Shown here one piece after another: positions 1 to 7,883 of a stretch of 64,000 bases of DNA (its first letter is position 1; every line of letters starts with the position of its first letter). The stretch is from a bacterium. Its GTDB lineage: Bacteria > Krumholzibacteriota > Krumholzibacteriia > LZORAL124-64-63. The stretch is taken from positions 4,216,001 to 4,280,000 of the forward strand of contig JADJQR010000001.1 in the NCBI GenBank assembly GCA_016712675.1. Direction: 5' to 3'. The notes under the pieces are model-generated. The model had not been told where the DNA came from. It saw only the letters and a program-made list of their open reading frames with translations, and made no database searches. A program made the position numbers and the translations under genes.

Positions 1-800
1 GCCCGCTCCAGCAGATCGCGCGCGCCGGGCGCCAGTTCCGGTCCGTGCAGTTCGAGCGTCGCCTCGATCGCGCTGCGCGCCGTGCTGACCGGAGACTTCA
101 CTTCGTGCGTCACGAAGCGGAAGAAGTCGCGCGTCGCGATGTCCGCCGCCAGCAGCTCGGCCTGCCGGACCACCAGCTCGTCCTTGATGGCGCGGTTGTG
201 TCGCATGATCGAGGCACTGACGAAGGCGCCGCTGAGCATCACGAACCAGAACGAACCCAGGACCGCGACGATGTAGCGCGTCTCGTGCGTCAGCGTGCTG
301 GCGCCCAGCAGGTGGTGGTGCCGCAGCAGGCCCAGGTGTTCGCCCAGCACCTCGCCCGTGAACAGCCCGATGGCCAGCCAGGCCATCTGGAAGATCTCGC
401 GCCCCTTGAACAGGAGCGCGGCGATCACCACGTGCAGCACGTAGACGTAGAGGAACGGGTTCTCGACGCCGCCGGTCAGGTTCAGGATGATCGTCAGCAG
501 CACCAGGTCGCAAGCCATCTCCAGCTTGACCAGGCGGATCTCGGTGCGGATCGAGCGCGCGGGCAGGAGCCGGTTGCGGACGACATAGCCCAGGTTCATC
601 AGGGCCAGGGCCCCCGCCACCCCCAGGGTGGGGCCCACCGGCAACGGGATGATCGTGAAGCCGCCGAGCACCGTCACGGCCGCCAGCAGCACGGCGACCG
701 CCCCCCAACGCAGGCGGTTGAACCAGTCCAGGCGATGCCGCAGCGACGACGCCGAGACGAACAGGGAGGCCTCAGGAGTCAGGGTCAGTTCCGGCCGCAA
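1..800 (-). CDS. membrane sensor histidine kinase, RegB-like (C-terminus beyond window)
   Basis: About 266 residues are visible; the catalytic ATPase domain lies off the left edge. The N-terminal half is hydrophobic, with roughly five to six membrane segments, and contains GGVENPFLYVYVLHV, which resembles the GG-NPF quinone-site region of RegB/PrrB kinases. The H-box FFRFVTHEVKSPVS follows, with the phospho-accepting His near residue 232. I chose a TTG start at 800 because GGGAGG (806-811) sits 5 bases upstream; no ATG or GTG fits. The gene follows a single-domain response regulator by about 40 bases and ends a hydrogenase operon, so it probably senses redox state or hydrogenase activity. The family assignment is firm; the signal is inferred. 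Confidence 0.85.
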   Translation of the reverse strand, partial: MRPELTLTPEASLFVSASSLRHRLDWFNRLRWGAVAVLLAAVTVLGGFTIIPLPVGPTLGVAGALALMNLGYVVRNRLLPARSIRTEIRLVKLEMACDLVLLTIILNLTGGVENPFLYVYVLHVVIAALLFKGREIFQMAWLAIGLFTGEVLGEHLGLLRHHHLLGASTLTHETRYIVAVLGSFWFVMLSGAFVSASIMRHNRAIKDELVVRQAELLAADIATRDFFRFVTHEVKSPVSTARSAIEATLELHGPELAPGARDLLER

Positions 801-838
801 CCGAGCCTCCCGGCTGGCGCGCGGGACGGGCCCGCGGC

Positions 839-1234
839 TCAGGTCGTCGTCGGCAGGTGCTTGCGCACCAGATCCACCAGCCGGCGCGGGCTGACGGGCT
901 TCTCGAGGAACTCGCTGACCGGCAGGAACTCCGCGTCCCGGCCCTTGTCGAAGGTGAAGCCGGTGCGCTCGCCCACCGCCGACATCATGATGATCGGGAT
1001 GTCCTTCGTCAACGGTTCGCCGCGCAGCTGGTACGCCACCTGGAAACCCTCGTCGACGGTGTTCATCATCACGTCCAGCAGGACCAGGTCCGGGCGTCGC
1101 TCCTTCGCCAGGGCGAAGCCGCGCTCGCCGTTCTGGGCGTCGATCACCTTCAGCTTCTCGCGTTCGAGCGTGACCCGGATGATCTCCACCAGGTCGATGT
1201 CGTCGTCGATGACCAGAACCGTCCGCTCACTCAT
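839..1234 (-). CDS. single-domain response regulator (CheY-like receiver)
   Basis: A 131-residue protein made only of a receiver domain. Visible residues are the acidic pocket D10-D12, the phospho-acceptor D54 in LVLLDVMM, S85 and the conserved K112 in FLEKPV. There is no DNA-binding or enzymatic output domain, so it should act by protein contact or as a phosphorelay step. Its start overlaps the end of the hydrogenase maturation protease gene by 8 bases, and the histidine kinase gene follows directly, so kinase and regulator are probably cognate partners co-transcribed with the hydrogenase. Confidence 0.93.
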   Translation of the reverse strand: MSERTVLVIDDDIDLVEIIRVTLEREKLKVIDAQNGERGFALAKERRPDLVLLDVMMNTVDEGFQVAYQLRGEPLTKDIPIIMMSAVGERTGFTFDKGRDAEFLPVSEFLEKPVSPRRLVDLVRKHLPTTT

Positions 1235-1679
1235 GGCGCTGGACCTCCGCCTGTATGATCTGCACCACGCGGGGCACCGCCGCGGCCACCGCGTCCGACA
1301 ATCCCGTGCCCGGCGTCACGCCCGCCGGCTCCACGCCGACGACCAGCAGGTCGGCCGGCATCCGTCCCAGTTGTCCGGCCAGGGCGAAGGCCTCGGCCAG
1401 GCCCAGCCCGTGCAGCGACAGCCCGTCGCCGCGGATGCGCAGGCGGGCCTCCCGGGGCCGGAACGCAGCCACGGTCCCGGGCGCCTGCCCCATCCGTGCC
1501 GCGTCGACCACCACGCAGGGCTCATCCGCCCGCAGCATCTCGACCAGGGCCAGCGCGTCGGTGCCGAGGTCCGCCAGCCGCAGCGAGGCCGTCTCCAGCA
1601 CTGCCGCCAGCTGCGCCAGCACGGCCGCCCCCACGCCGTCATCGCCGCAGAACGCGTTGCCCACCGCAATGACCTGCAT
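1227..1679 (-). CDS. [NiFe] hydrogenase maturation endopeptidase (HyaD/HycI/HoxW family)
   Basis: A 150-residue protease that removes the C-terminal peptide of the hydrogenase large subunit after nickel insertion. It opens with MQVIAVGNAFCGDDGVG, the family's GN-DDG nickel-binding loop. D14, D59 (in VVVDAARMG) and H90 (in LSLHGLGL) match the three metal-coordinating positions known for HybD. The ATG at 1679 is chosen because it begins exactly at this motif; longer reading gives unrelated N-terminal residues. It lies 8 bases downstream of the large-subunit gene, its expected substrate. Confidence 0.92.
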   Translation of the reverse strand: MQVIAVGNAFCGDDGVGAAVLAQLAAVLETASLRLADLGTDALALVEMLRADEPCVVVDAARMGQAPGTVAAFRPREARLRIRGDGLSLHGLGLAEAFALAGQLGRMPADLLVVGVEPAGVTPGTGLSDAVAAAVPRVVQIIQAEVQRHE

Positions 1680-1687
1680 GGCCCGGC

Positions 1688-3010
1688 CTACTCCTCGAAC
1701 TCGACCTCGAGCATGTGCACCGAGCAACTGATGCACGGGTCGTACGCCCGCACCAGCATCTCCAGCCAGGAGGTGATCTCCTCCTTCGATTTGTCGGCCA
1801 CGACCTCCGGCACCAGCTTCTTCATGTCATCGTCGATGTTGGCCAGGTTCTGCCCCGTCGGGATGATGCAGTTGGCCTTCACGATGCGTGCCTGGCGGTC
1901 GTAGGTGTACTCGTGGTAGAGGATGCCGCGCGGCACCTCGGTGGCGCCGATGCCCGTGCCGTACTGCGTCGGCTCCTGGTTCGGCAGCTCGTCCTTCAGC
2001 CCGTCCGCCAGCAGCCGGTCGATGATCGCGACGGCATCCAGCGCGCAATGCCCGGCCTCCACCACCTGCGCCACGGTGTTGAAGTAGGGGTTCGTGCAGC
2101 CCGGCTCCAGGCCCAACGTCGCGGCCGCCTGCCTCGCCTCGGGGCACAGCTTGTCGTAGTTGTTGTTCCAGCGGGCCAGCGCTCCGACCATGTAGCTGGT
2201 GCGGTTCGCCTTGCAGTGCTTGCTGGTGCTGTGCGGCACCACGAACTCGTTGGTCATCCGCCGGTACTCGCAGTCGGGCACGCGGCCGGTGTCCGTGCTG
2301 CAGATGTCGCCGTCGTACAGGGCGTACTCATCGTCCGCGCGCAGGGAGATGTACTCGGTCGGCCGCTCGAACCGCGGGATGGCCCCCGCCAGCGCCTTCA
2401 ACGTCTCGACCGTGGCCAGGAAGTCGGGCACCATCACCTCCACCAGACGCCGGCGCAGCTCCCGCAGCGCCGCTGCGGTCGGGACCTGCGTGAAACCGCC
2501 GGGGACGCAGGTGATCGGGTGCACGGCCCGGCCGCCCACCACGTCGCCGATGTCGTTGGCCAGCTTCTTCATGCGCAGCGCCCGCAGCACCACCTCGGGG
2601 TGCGTGCCCACCAGCGGGATCACCGACTTGACCTTCAGGAAGTCCGGCGCCGCCAGGAAGTAGGCGTGCAGGATGTTCGACTGCAGCGTGGCCCCGTGCA
2701 CCAGCAGCTTCCGCAGCAGGATCGTCTGCTCGCTCACCGGCAGGCCCAGCGCCTGCTCGGTGGCCTTCAGCGAGGTCAACTGGTGCCCCAGCGAGCAGAT
2801 GCCGCAGATGCGCGAGGTGATGATCGCCGCCTCGTGGAAGCTGCGCCCCTTGAGCAGGGCCTCGAAGTAACGCGGCGCCTCGACGATGTCCAACTGGGCC
2901 TTCTTCAGCACCCCGTTCTTCATGTCGACGACGATGTTGCCGTGGCCCTCGACGCGGGTCAGGTGCTTGACGGAAATGTCCAGGTTCTGCAAGTTCAAGT
3001 CCCTGCTCAT
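1688..3010 (-). CDS. hydA: [NiFe] hydrogenase large subunit, group 3b type (alpha)
   Basis: A 440-residue catalytic subunit that binds the NiFe(CN)2CO centre. The N-terminal motif RICGIC gives Cys ligands C69 and C72. The C-terminal motif DPCISCSVH gives C426 and C429, with H432 as the expected cleavage point; an 8-residue tail (MLEVEFEE) remains to be removed by the neighbouring endopeptidase. The ATG at 3010 overlaps the small-subunit stop by 4 bases (ATGA). The upstream order beta-gamma-delta-alpha matches the hydBGDA operon of bidirectional NADP-linked (sulf)hydrogenases of group 3b. The subgroup is inferred from gene order and accessory subunits, not from a tree. Confidence 0.94.
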   Translation of the reverse strand: MSRDLNLQNLDISVKHLTRVEGHGNIVVDMKNGVLKKAQLDIVEAPRYFEALLKGRSFHEAAIITSRICGICSLGHQLTSLKATEQALGLPVSEQTILLRKLLVHGATLQSNILHAYFLAAPDFLKVKSVIPLVGTHPEVVLRALRMKKLANDIGDVVGGRAVHPITCVPGGFTQVPTAAALRELRRRLVEVMVPDFLATVETLKALAGAIPRFERPTEYISLRADDEYALYDGDICSTDTGRVPDCEYRRMTNEFVVPHSTSKHCKANRTSYMVGALARWNNNYDKLCPEARQAAATLGLEPGCTNPYFNTVAQVVEAGHCALDAVAIIDRLLADGLKDELPNQEPTQYGTGIGATEVPRGILYHEYTYDRQARIVKANCIIPTGQNLANIDDDMKKLVPEVVADKSKEEITSWLEMLVRAYDPCISCSVHMLEVEFEE

Positions 3011-3774
3011 GCCCTGACCCCCTGCAGCCGGTACGCGTTGTAGAGTTGCAGGCGCTTCCAGGCCTCGTCCATGGCCAGTCCGTGCGAGGCCAGCGTCTCG
3101 GCCATGCCCTGCAGGTTGGGCTCGGAAACCAGCCCGCGGCAGCCGATGCAGTACTGCCCGAAATTCGTGCACTGGCTGTTGCAGCCGGCGCGCGTGACCG
3201 GCCCCAGGCAGATCATGCCCTTGGCGTACACGCACTCGTTCTCGTTCAGCTTGCACTCGACGCAGACGGCCTGGTCGGGCTCGATCGGCTTCTTGCCCAT
3301 GACCAGCGCCGTGAACACCTTCAGGAACTCGATCTGCGTCATCGGGCAGCCGCGCACGTTGTGGTCCACCTTGACCACGGCCGAGAGCGGCAGCGCCGGC
3401 AGCGTCGGGAACAGGTACTGATCCTCGCCGTAGACGATCTGCCGCACTTCCTCGATGGGGTGCAGGTTCTTGATCGCGTTGACGCCGCCGTCCACCGCGC
3501 ACGAGCCCAGCGCCACCAGCACCTTCGAGCGCCGGCGGATGTCGTGGATGCGCTTGATGCAGTCGGGCGTCGACAGCGCCCCCTCGACGAAGGCGATGTC
3601 GTACTCGTCGGCGCGGTCGTCCATGGCCTCGCGCCACTCGACGATGTCGACCTGCGCCAGGATGTCCAGCAGCTGGTCCTCGAAGTTCAGCTGGGAGAGC
3701 TCGCAGCCCTCGCAGCCGGTGAAATCGAAGATGGCTACCTTTGGCTTGCTGGCTTCGCGCGGTTTGTTGGCCAT
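3007..3774 (-). CDS. hydD: [NiFe] hydrogenase small subunit (delta)
   Basis: A 255-residue iron-sulfur subunit that carries electrons between the large subunit and the diaphorase part. The proximal cluster motif FTGCEGCELSQL gives C21 and C24, with further Cys in LGSCAVDGG and GCPMTQ. The C-terminal half carries a Cys-rich block (CVECKLNENEC, CLGP, GCNSQC, CIGC) for the other clusters. There is no Tat signal, as expected for a cytoplasmic group 3 enzyme. The ATG at 3774 shares one base with the stop of the gamma gene (TGATG), and the stop overlaps hydA by 4 bases, so the genes are translationally coupled. Confidence 0.94.
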   Translation of the reverse strand: MANKPREASKPKVAIFDFTGCEGCELSQLNFEDQLLDILAQVDIVEWREAMDDRADEYDIAFVEGALSTPDCIKRIHDIRRRSKVLVALGSCAVDGGVNAIKNLHPIEEVRQIVYGEDQYLFPTLPALPLSAVVKVDHNVRGCPMTQIEFLKVFTALVMGKKPIEPDQAVCVECKLNENECVYAKGMICLGPVTRAGCNSQCTNFGQYCIGCRGLVSEPNLQGMAETLASHGLAMDEAWKRLQLYNAYRLQGVRA

Positions 3775-4625
3775 CACAGCGCCTCCCGCAGCTTCGCGAG
3801 GTCGGGCAGGTGGTAGACCGGCCCGTCCTGGCAGACATAGGTGCTGTCGATCTGGCAGTGCCCGCACTTGCCGACGCCGCACTTCATGCGCCGTTCCAGC
3901 GACATGTAGATGTTCCGGTCGGGCAGGCCCTTGCCGCGCAGGGTCAGCACCACGAAGCGGTACATGACCGGCGGCCCGCAGATGCAGCAGACGGTGTTCG
4001 GCAGGTCCAGGTCCAGGCCGGGAATCAGCGTCGTGATGACGCCGGTCCGGCCCTGCCAGGCCTCCGAGCCGCGGTCCACGGTGACGTGGTACTCGACCCG
4101 CGGGTCCTTCTCCCAGGCCGCCAGTTCGTCGGTGAACAGCAGTTCGGTGTCCGAGCGGCTGCCGTAGCAGATGATCAGGCGCCCGAACTGGTCGCGGTTG
4201 TCGCGGACGTAGTTGATCATCGAGCGCATGGGCACCAGCCCGATGCCGCCGGCGACGATCAGCACATCCTTGCCGCGGAACTTCTCCACGTCGATGCCGT
4301 TGCCGAACGGCCCGCGGATCCCGATCTTCCGCCCCGGCCCGTAGCCGGCCAGCACCTCGGTCAGCATGCCGACGCGGCGGATCCCCATCTCGAACTCGCC
4401 CCTGCGCGTGGGCGACGAGGAGACGGAGATGGGCGCCTCGCCCACGCCGAACAGCGACACCTCGACGAATTGCCCCGGCCTGTGCCCAAGGTCGCGCCCG
4501 CCGGGCAGCTTCACGGTGTAGAGCGTCTCCATCGCGGTGAGCCGTCGCACGGCCGTGATCTCGGCCATCTCCGGCACGTACAGTTCCCGGGTCTCGAGCC
4601 CCGGCTTCAGGGTCTGCAGTTCCAC
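3774..4625 (-). CDS. hydG: hydrogenase FAD/NAD(P)-binding subunit (gamma)
   Basis: A 283-residue ferredoxin-reductase-type subunit that exchanges electrons with NAD(P)H. RPGQFVEVS followed by PISVSSSPTR is the flavin-binding pattern. IVAGGIGLVPMRSMI is the nucleotide-binding turn. CCICGPP is typical of this family. The C-terminal MKCGVGKCGHCQI plus a later Cys would hold a [2Fe-2S] cluster. I chose the GTG at 4625 because GGGAGG lies 7 bases upstream, giving a length close to the roughly 290 residues usual for HydG. It lies 32 bases downstream of the beta gene and overlaps the delta gene by one base. Confidence 0.92.
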   Translation of the reverse strand: MELQTLKPGLETRELYVPEMAEITAVRRLTAMETLYTVKLPGGRDLGHRPGQFVEVSLFGVGEAPISVSSSPTRRGEFEMGIRRVGMLTEVLAGYGPGRKIGIRGPFGNGIDVEKFRGKDVLIVAGGIGLVPMRSMINYVRDNRDQFGRLIICYGSRSDTELLFTDELAAWEKDPRVEYHVTVDRGSEAWQGRTGVITTLIPGLDLDLPNTVCCICGPPVMYRFVVLTLRGKGLPDRNIYMSLERRMKCGVGKCGHCQIDSTYVCQDGPVYHLPDLAKLREAL

Positions 4626-4657
4626 GCCGTCCCTCCCGTTGGGCAGCCCGACCCGGG

Positions 4658-5680
4658 CTAGGCCGTGACCTGTTCCTCGCGCTCGGCGTCGCGAACCAGC
4701 CGATTGACGATCTCGACGATGCTGATGCCGGCCGTGCAGTACGCCGTGCAGCGCCCGCAGCCCACGCACCACGGCTGTCCCGTGGCGTCGCTCAGGTACT
4801 TGAACTTCCGGTGCACCCGATGGCGCTGGCGCGCGGCCACCTTGTGCCTGAACACCTCGCCGCCGGCCACCTCGGTGAAGCTGCGCAGCATGCAGCCGTC
4901 CCAGGTGCGCTCGCGATGCCCGGCGTCGACGGTGATGGCAACCTGGTCCTGCACGTCGAAGCAGTAGCAGGTCGGGCAGACCAGGTTGCAGGTCCCGCAG
5001 CCCGTGCAGTTGCGCGAGGCCTCGTCCCATACCGGGTGATTGTAGCTGGCGGCCATGATCTCGTTCAGGCGCGCCTGGGGCACGTAGATGTGCTGCGTGA
5101 AGTGCTCCCGCTTCGGCTTGGGGCGCGCGTCGGTCGCCAGCTTGAAGCCCTTGAGCAGGTCCTGCCCGGCCGGGGTCAGGACGTCGACGATCCAACCCTC
5201 CGGGTGCTTCGTCAGGAAGATGTCGCTGCCGGTCGTGTCGTAGGGGTCGATGCCGACCGAGCCCGCGAAGTGGTGCCGGTCCGGCGTGTAGGACACGCCA
5301 ATGAACAGCGCGCCCTCGCGCCGCGTCACATAGTTCCGCTCGGGGTTCCCGTGCAGGAAGTTGTGGTCCAGGCGGCGCACCGCGGCCAGGTCGTAGGAGT
5401 GGACGCCCAGATACACGGCCGGCGCGGGGGCGATGGCCGGCGCCGTCGCCGTGTTCGTTCCCAGATCGAATTCCAGCAGCGTCTCACGCGCAGGCAGGAA
5501 GAACTTCTTCACCGAGCCGAGCGTCCGCGGGTAGTCCAGCACGACGGCGGACGGCTCGACGATCTGCTCGAAGGCGAACGAGCGGCGGCCGCGACGGTGC
5601 GGGGCAAGAACCGGGTGGCGTTTCATCAGGTGGGCGACGAAGTCGTCGGCCTTCGCCTGCTCCAGGAAATGCTGTGCCAT
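4658..5680 (-). CDS. hydB: hydrogenase 4Fe-4S dicluster subunit (beta)
   Basis: A 340-residue electron-transfer subunit related to sulfhydrogenase HydB and anaerobic sulfite reductase AsrA. Two C-terminal ferredoxin-like cluster motifs are visible: NCTGCGTCNLVCPTCYC and WCVGCGRCTAYC. The N-terminal domain includes YLGVHSYDLAAVRRLD. The ATG at 5680 is preceded by GAGGGG; upstream in-frame codons read into AT-rich promoter DNA. It is the first gene of the hydBGDA set, with about 175 non-coding bases before it, so the hydrogenase promoter should lie there. Confidence 0.92.
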   Translation of the reverse strand: MAQHFLEQAKADDFVAHLMKRHPVLAPHRRGRRSFAFEQIVEPSAVVLDYPRTLGSVKKFFLPARETLLEFDLGTNTATAPAIAPAPAVYLGVHSYDLAAVRRLDHNFLHGNPERNYVTRREGALFIGVSYTPDRHHFAGSVGIDPYDTTGSDIFLTKHPEGWIVDVLTPAGQDLLKGFKLATDARPKPKREHFTQHIYVPQARLNEIMAASYNHPVWDEASRNCTGCGTCNLVCPTCYCFDVQDQVAITVDAGHRERTWDGCMLRSFTEVAGGEVFRHKVAARQRHRVHRKFKYLSDATGQPWCVGCGRCTAYCTAGISIVEIVNRLVRDAEREEQVTA

Positions 5681-5810
5681 GCATGCACCCCTCGTGGTTG
5701 GATCGCATGGGCCGCGGCCGGAGCGCCGCGCCCACCGGCACCGCCCCTGACGGCGGCGCCGGCTGCTGTTTGAAAATGTTATTTGATAAACAATCCAAGG
5801 CAAGAAAAAT

Positions 5811-5833
5811 CGTAACATGTTGATTGGCAACAT
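5811..5833. promoter_or_regulatory. candidate operator upstream of the hydrogenase operon
   Basis: The 174-base gap before hydB is AT-rich, unlike its surroundings. It contains the palindrome AACATGTT (5814-5821) inside CGTAACATGTTG, overlapping TGTTG-attgg-CAACA (5818-5832). The same 12-mer appears inverted at 45415-45426. A metal-responsive (NikR-like) or CRP/FNR-type regulator is possible; the sequence alone does not decide. No clear -35/-10 pair was assigned. Confidence 0.35.
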
Positions 5834-5854
5834 ATTCGAGGACAATCGCGGTCG

Positions 5855-6667
5855 TTATTCCCAATCGTGGGTGTGGAAGTGGCTGTGCTCGTGCGGCCCC
5901 TTGCCGGGGTCGCCGGCGTCGGCATCCCCGTCCTCGTGCCGGTGCCGGTGCCGGTGCCGGTGCACGAGGTTCGCGCGCAGCAGGACCTCGCGGTCGCGCC
6001 CGACCGCCAGCGCATCGCCATCGTGGATCAACGTGTGGTCCTCGCCCAGGACCAGGCAGCGGCGCCCGAGCTCCGACGCCAGCGACAGGTTGTGCGTTGC
6101 CACGACGAGGGTCTGCGGCAGGTCCTGGAGGAAGTCCACCAGCCAGCCGCTGCTGCGCGGGTCCAGCGCGGCGGTCGGCTCGTCCAGCAGGAGCAGGCGC
6201 GGGTCGAGCACCAGCAGCGAGGCAAGTCCGACCAGCTGACGCTGACCGGCGCTGAGCGTCCATGGCGCGCGGTCGAGCACATTGCTCAACCCCACGCGCG
6301 CGGCCCAGGCGCGGGCGCGCTCGTCGGCGTCGGCCAGGCCGTGCTGGCGCGGGCCGAACGCGATCTCCTCCAGCACCGTGGCGTTGAAGAGCATGGCGTC
6401 GGCCTGCTGGAACAGCAGGCCCACCTCGCGACGGAAGCGGCGGCGGAACGCGCGCTCGCGCAGCCCCTCGTGCACGCAGCGGCCCTCGTAGAGCACGCGT
6501 CCGGACACCGGCTGCAACACGCCGGCCAGCAGCTTCAACAGCGTCGACTTGCCGCAGCCGTTGCTCCCCAGCAGCACCACCTTCTGGCCTGCCTCGAGGC
6601 GCAGGTCGATGGCCGCCAGGCTCGGGCAGCCGTCGAAGTCGTGGGTGAGCCGTTCAGTCGCGATCAA
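5855..6667 (-). CDS. cbiO: ECF-type cobalt/nickel transporter ATP-binding protein
   Basis: A 270-residue ABC ATPase of the CbiO/NikO family. The Walker A motif GSNGCGKST lies near residues 34-42. The Q-loop is LLFQQADAMLF. The signature is LSAGQRQL, followed by Walker B LLLLDEPTAALD and the switch His in VVATHNLSL. Beyond the usual end there is a His-rich tail of about 40 residues (HRHRHRHRHE, then HEHSHFHTH) suited to metal binding. The start is TTG at 6667, inside the 3' end of cbiQ (14-base overlap). With the hydrogenase next door, nickel is the likely substrate. Confidence 0.93.
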   Translation of the reverse strand: MIATERLTHDFDGCPSLAAIDLRLEAGQKVVLLGSNGCGKSTLLKLLAGVLQPVSGRVLYEGRCVHEGLRERAFRRRFRREVGLLFQQADAMLFNATVLEEIAFGPRQHGLADADERARAWAARVGLSNVLDRAPWTLSAGQRQLVGLASLLVLDPRLLLLDEPTAALDPRSSGWLVDFLQDLPQTLVVATHNLSLASELGRRCLVLGEDHTLIHDGDALAVGRDREVLLRANLVHRHRHRHRHEDGDADAGDPGKGPHEHSHFHTHDWE

Positions 6668-7229
6668 GGAAGAACCCCCGCGCCTCGAGCGCCTGCGTGA
6701 GCGTGCCTGCGTCGTGCTCGGCGCGCCGCAGGAACCAGGCCGCCGTCGCCGCCCCGTGGCGGACCGCCGTGCGCGGCCCGACCCGGCGCGGCGTGCGCGC
6801 GGTCAGCGCCAGCCGAAAATCGCCGAAGAGCCGGCGGAAGGCCAAGAGCTGGCTCATCGCCAGCACCAGCACGTACCGCAGGGTCCGGCTGAACGACAGC
6901 GCCCGCGCCAGCGAGACGGCCGGCAGCACGCGGAAGGCCAGCGCCGCCAGCAGCAGCACGCGCAGGGCCAGCCGCGCCAGTGCCGGCCCGGCCGCTCCCT
7001 CCGACCCGCCCGGCCCGGCCAGCATCGCCAGGCCGAGCCACCCGGCGGCGACCGCCGCCAGGTACGGCCCGGTCGCCCGCAGCACGCGCCACGCCAGAGG
7101 CCCGGCCCGCCCGCCGGCCGACGCCAGCACCAGGACCAGCCCTGTCGCCAGCAGCCACGCGTCGTGGACCAGCGACGCGGCCACGACGGCGACCAGGTAG
7201 CCCAGCAGCAGCGCGCGGTCCCGGTTCAC
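6654..7229 (-). CDS. cbiQ: ECF-type cobalt/nickel transporter transmembrane protein (CbiQ/NikQ)
   Basis: A 191-residue membrane coupling protein with four to five hydrophobic segments. The cytoplasmic coupling region is visible as ALSFSRTLRYVLVLAMS and, near the end, TLTQALEARGF, matching the A-R-G coupling helices of CbiQ. The GTG start at 7229 overlaps the cbiM stop (GTGA). It transmits ATP hydrolysis by CbiO to the substrate-binding CbiM component. It is slightly shorter than typical CbiQ (about 220-250 residues). Confidence 0.88.
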   Translation of the reverse strand: MNRDRALLLGYLVAVVAASLVHDAWLLATGLVLVLASAGGRAGPLAWRVLRATGPYLAAVAAGWLGLAMLAGPGGSEGAAGPALARLALRVLLLAALAFRVLPAVSLARALSFSRTLRYVLVLAMSQLLAFRRLFGDFRLALTARTPRRVGPRTAVRHGAATAAWFLRRAEHDAGTLTQALEARGFFLDRD

Positions 7230-7852
7230 GGCGTCCCCCTGCCCAGCGCGCGCCAGGCGGCCAGCGCCACCGCGCCGTCGGCGATGCCGACCAGCAGGTG
7301 CGGCAGCACGATCGCCGGCACGGTCAGCTGCCAGCCGAAGGGGAAGTACAGCGGCTGCCCGGCCCCGTCGCGGGCCAGGTGCGGCTGCCAGCCCAGGACC
7401 AGCGCCACCAGCAGCGCCGGCACCGCCGCGCCCAGCCAGCCGGCGGCGAACACGCCGACGGCACGCGGCCGCAGCAGCAGGCCCGCGCGCGCAGCCAGGC
7501 CGCCGCCCAGCCCCACGCACAGCGCGTTGACCGGCAGTGACGTCACGCCGCCGTCGCCCAGCGCCAGCGCCTGGATCAGGAAGACGAGCGACAGCGACAG
7601 GAACGCCTGCCAGGCGCCGAACAGCGCGGCCAGCATGCCGACGCCGGTGATGTGCGCCGTGGTGCCGCCCGGCAGCGGGATCGCTACCAGCATCAGCACG
7701 TAGGCCGCGGCCGTGACGACGGCCAGTCGCGGCATCACCGACGGTTCGAGCGTGCGCCGCAGCCGACGCAGTCCCGCGGCCCACAGCACGCCCGCCACGC
7801 CGTACGCCGGGCCGTACACCTGGGGAGCGATGAAGCCGTCGGGAATGTGCAC
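7226..7852 (-). CDS. cbiM: ECF-type nickel/cobalt transporter substrate-binding protein (CbiM/NikM)
   Basis: A 208-residue integral membrane protein. It begins VHIPDGF, the hallmark N-terminus whose amino group and His bind Ni/Co, and continues with GTTAHITGVGMLAALFG and VNALCVGLGGG. The GTG start at 7852 follows GGAGG by 5 bases and places the metal-binding His at position 2, which settles the start. No CbiN gene is present; a NikL-like protein encoded just upstream probably replaces it, as in known nickel versions of this transporter. Confidence 0.93.
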   Translation of the reverse strand: MHIPDGFIAPQVYGPAYGVAGVLWAAGLRRLRRTLEPSVMPRLAVVTAAAYVLMLVAIPLPGGTTAHITGVGMLAALFGAWQAFLSLSLVFLIQALALGDGGVTSLPVNALCVGLGGGLAARAGLLLRPRAVGVFAAGWLGAAVPALLVALVLGWQPHLARDGAGQPLYFPFGWQLTVPAIVLPHLLVGIADGAVALAAWRALGRGTP

Positions 7853-7883
7853 GCGGGCCTCCGGACAGTCGGTGCGTGGCCGT

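Noticed and set aside
45-1904. Long plus-strand open frames opposite the hydrogenase operon, and similar ones opposite most genes
   Set aside because: They mirror real minus-strand genes in very GC-rich DNA, show Arg/His/Gln/Ala-rich nonsense composition and lack family motifs.
5782-5798. FNR box (TTGATAAACAATCCAA) before the hydrogenase genes
   Set aside because: The left half fits TTGAT, but the right half and spacing do not match TTGAT-N4-ATCAA well enough.
5941-5966. GGTGCC hexamer microsatellite
   Set aside because: It is the coding sequence for the His/Arg run in the CbiO C-terminal tail and is in frame, so it is not an independent repeat.
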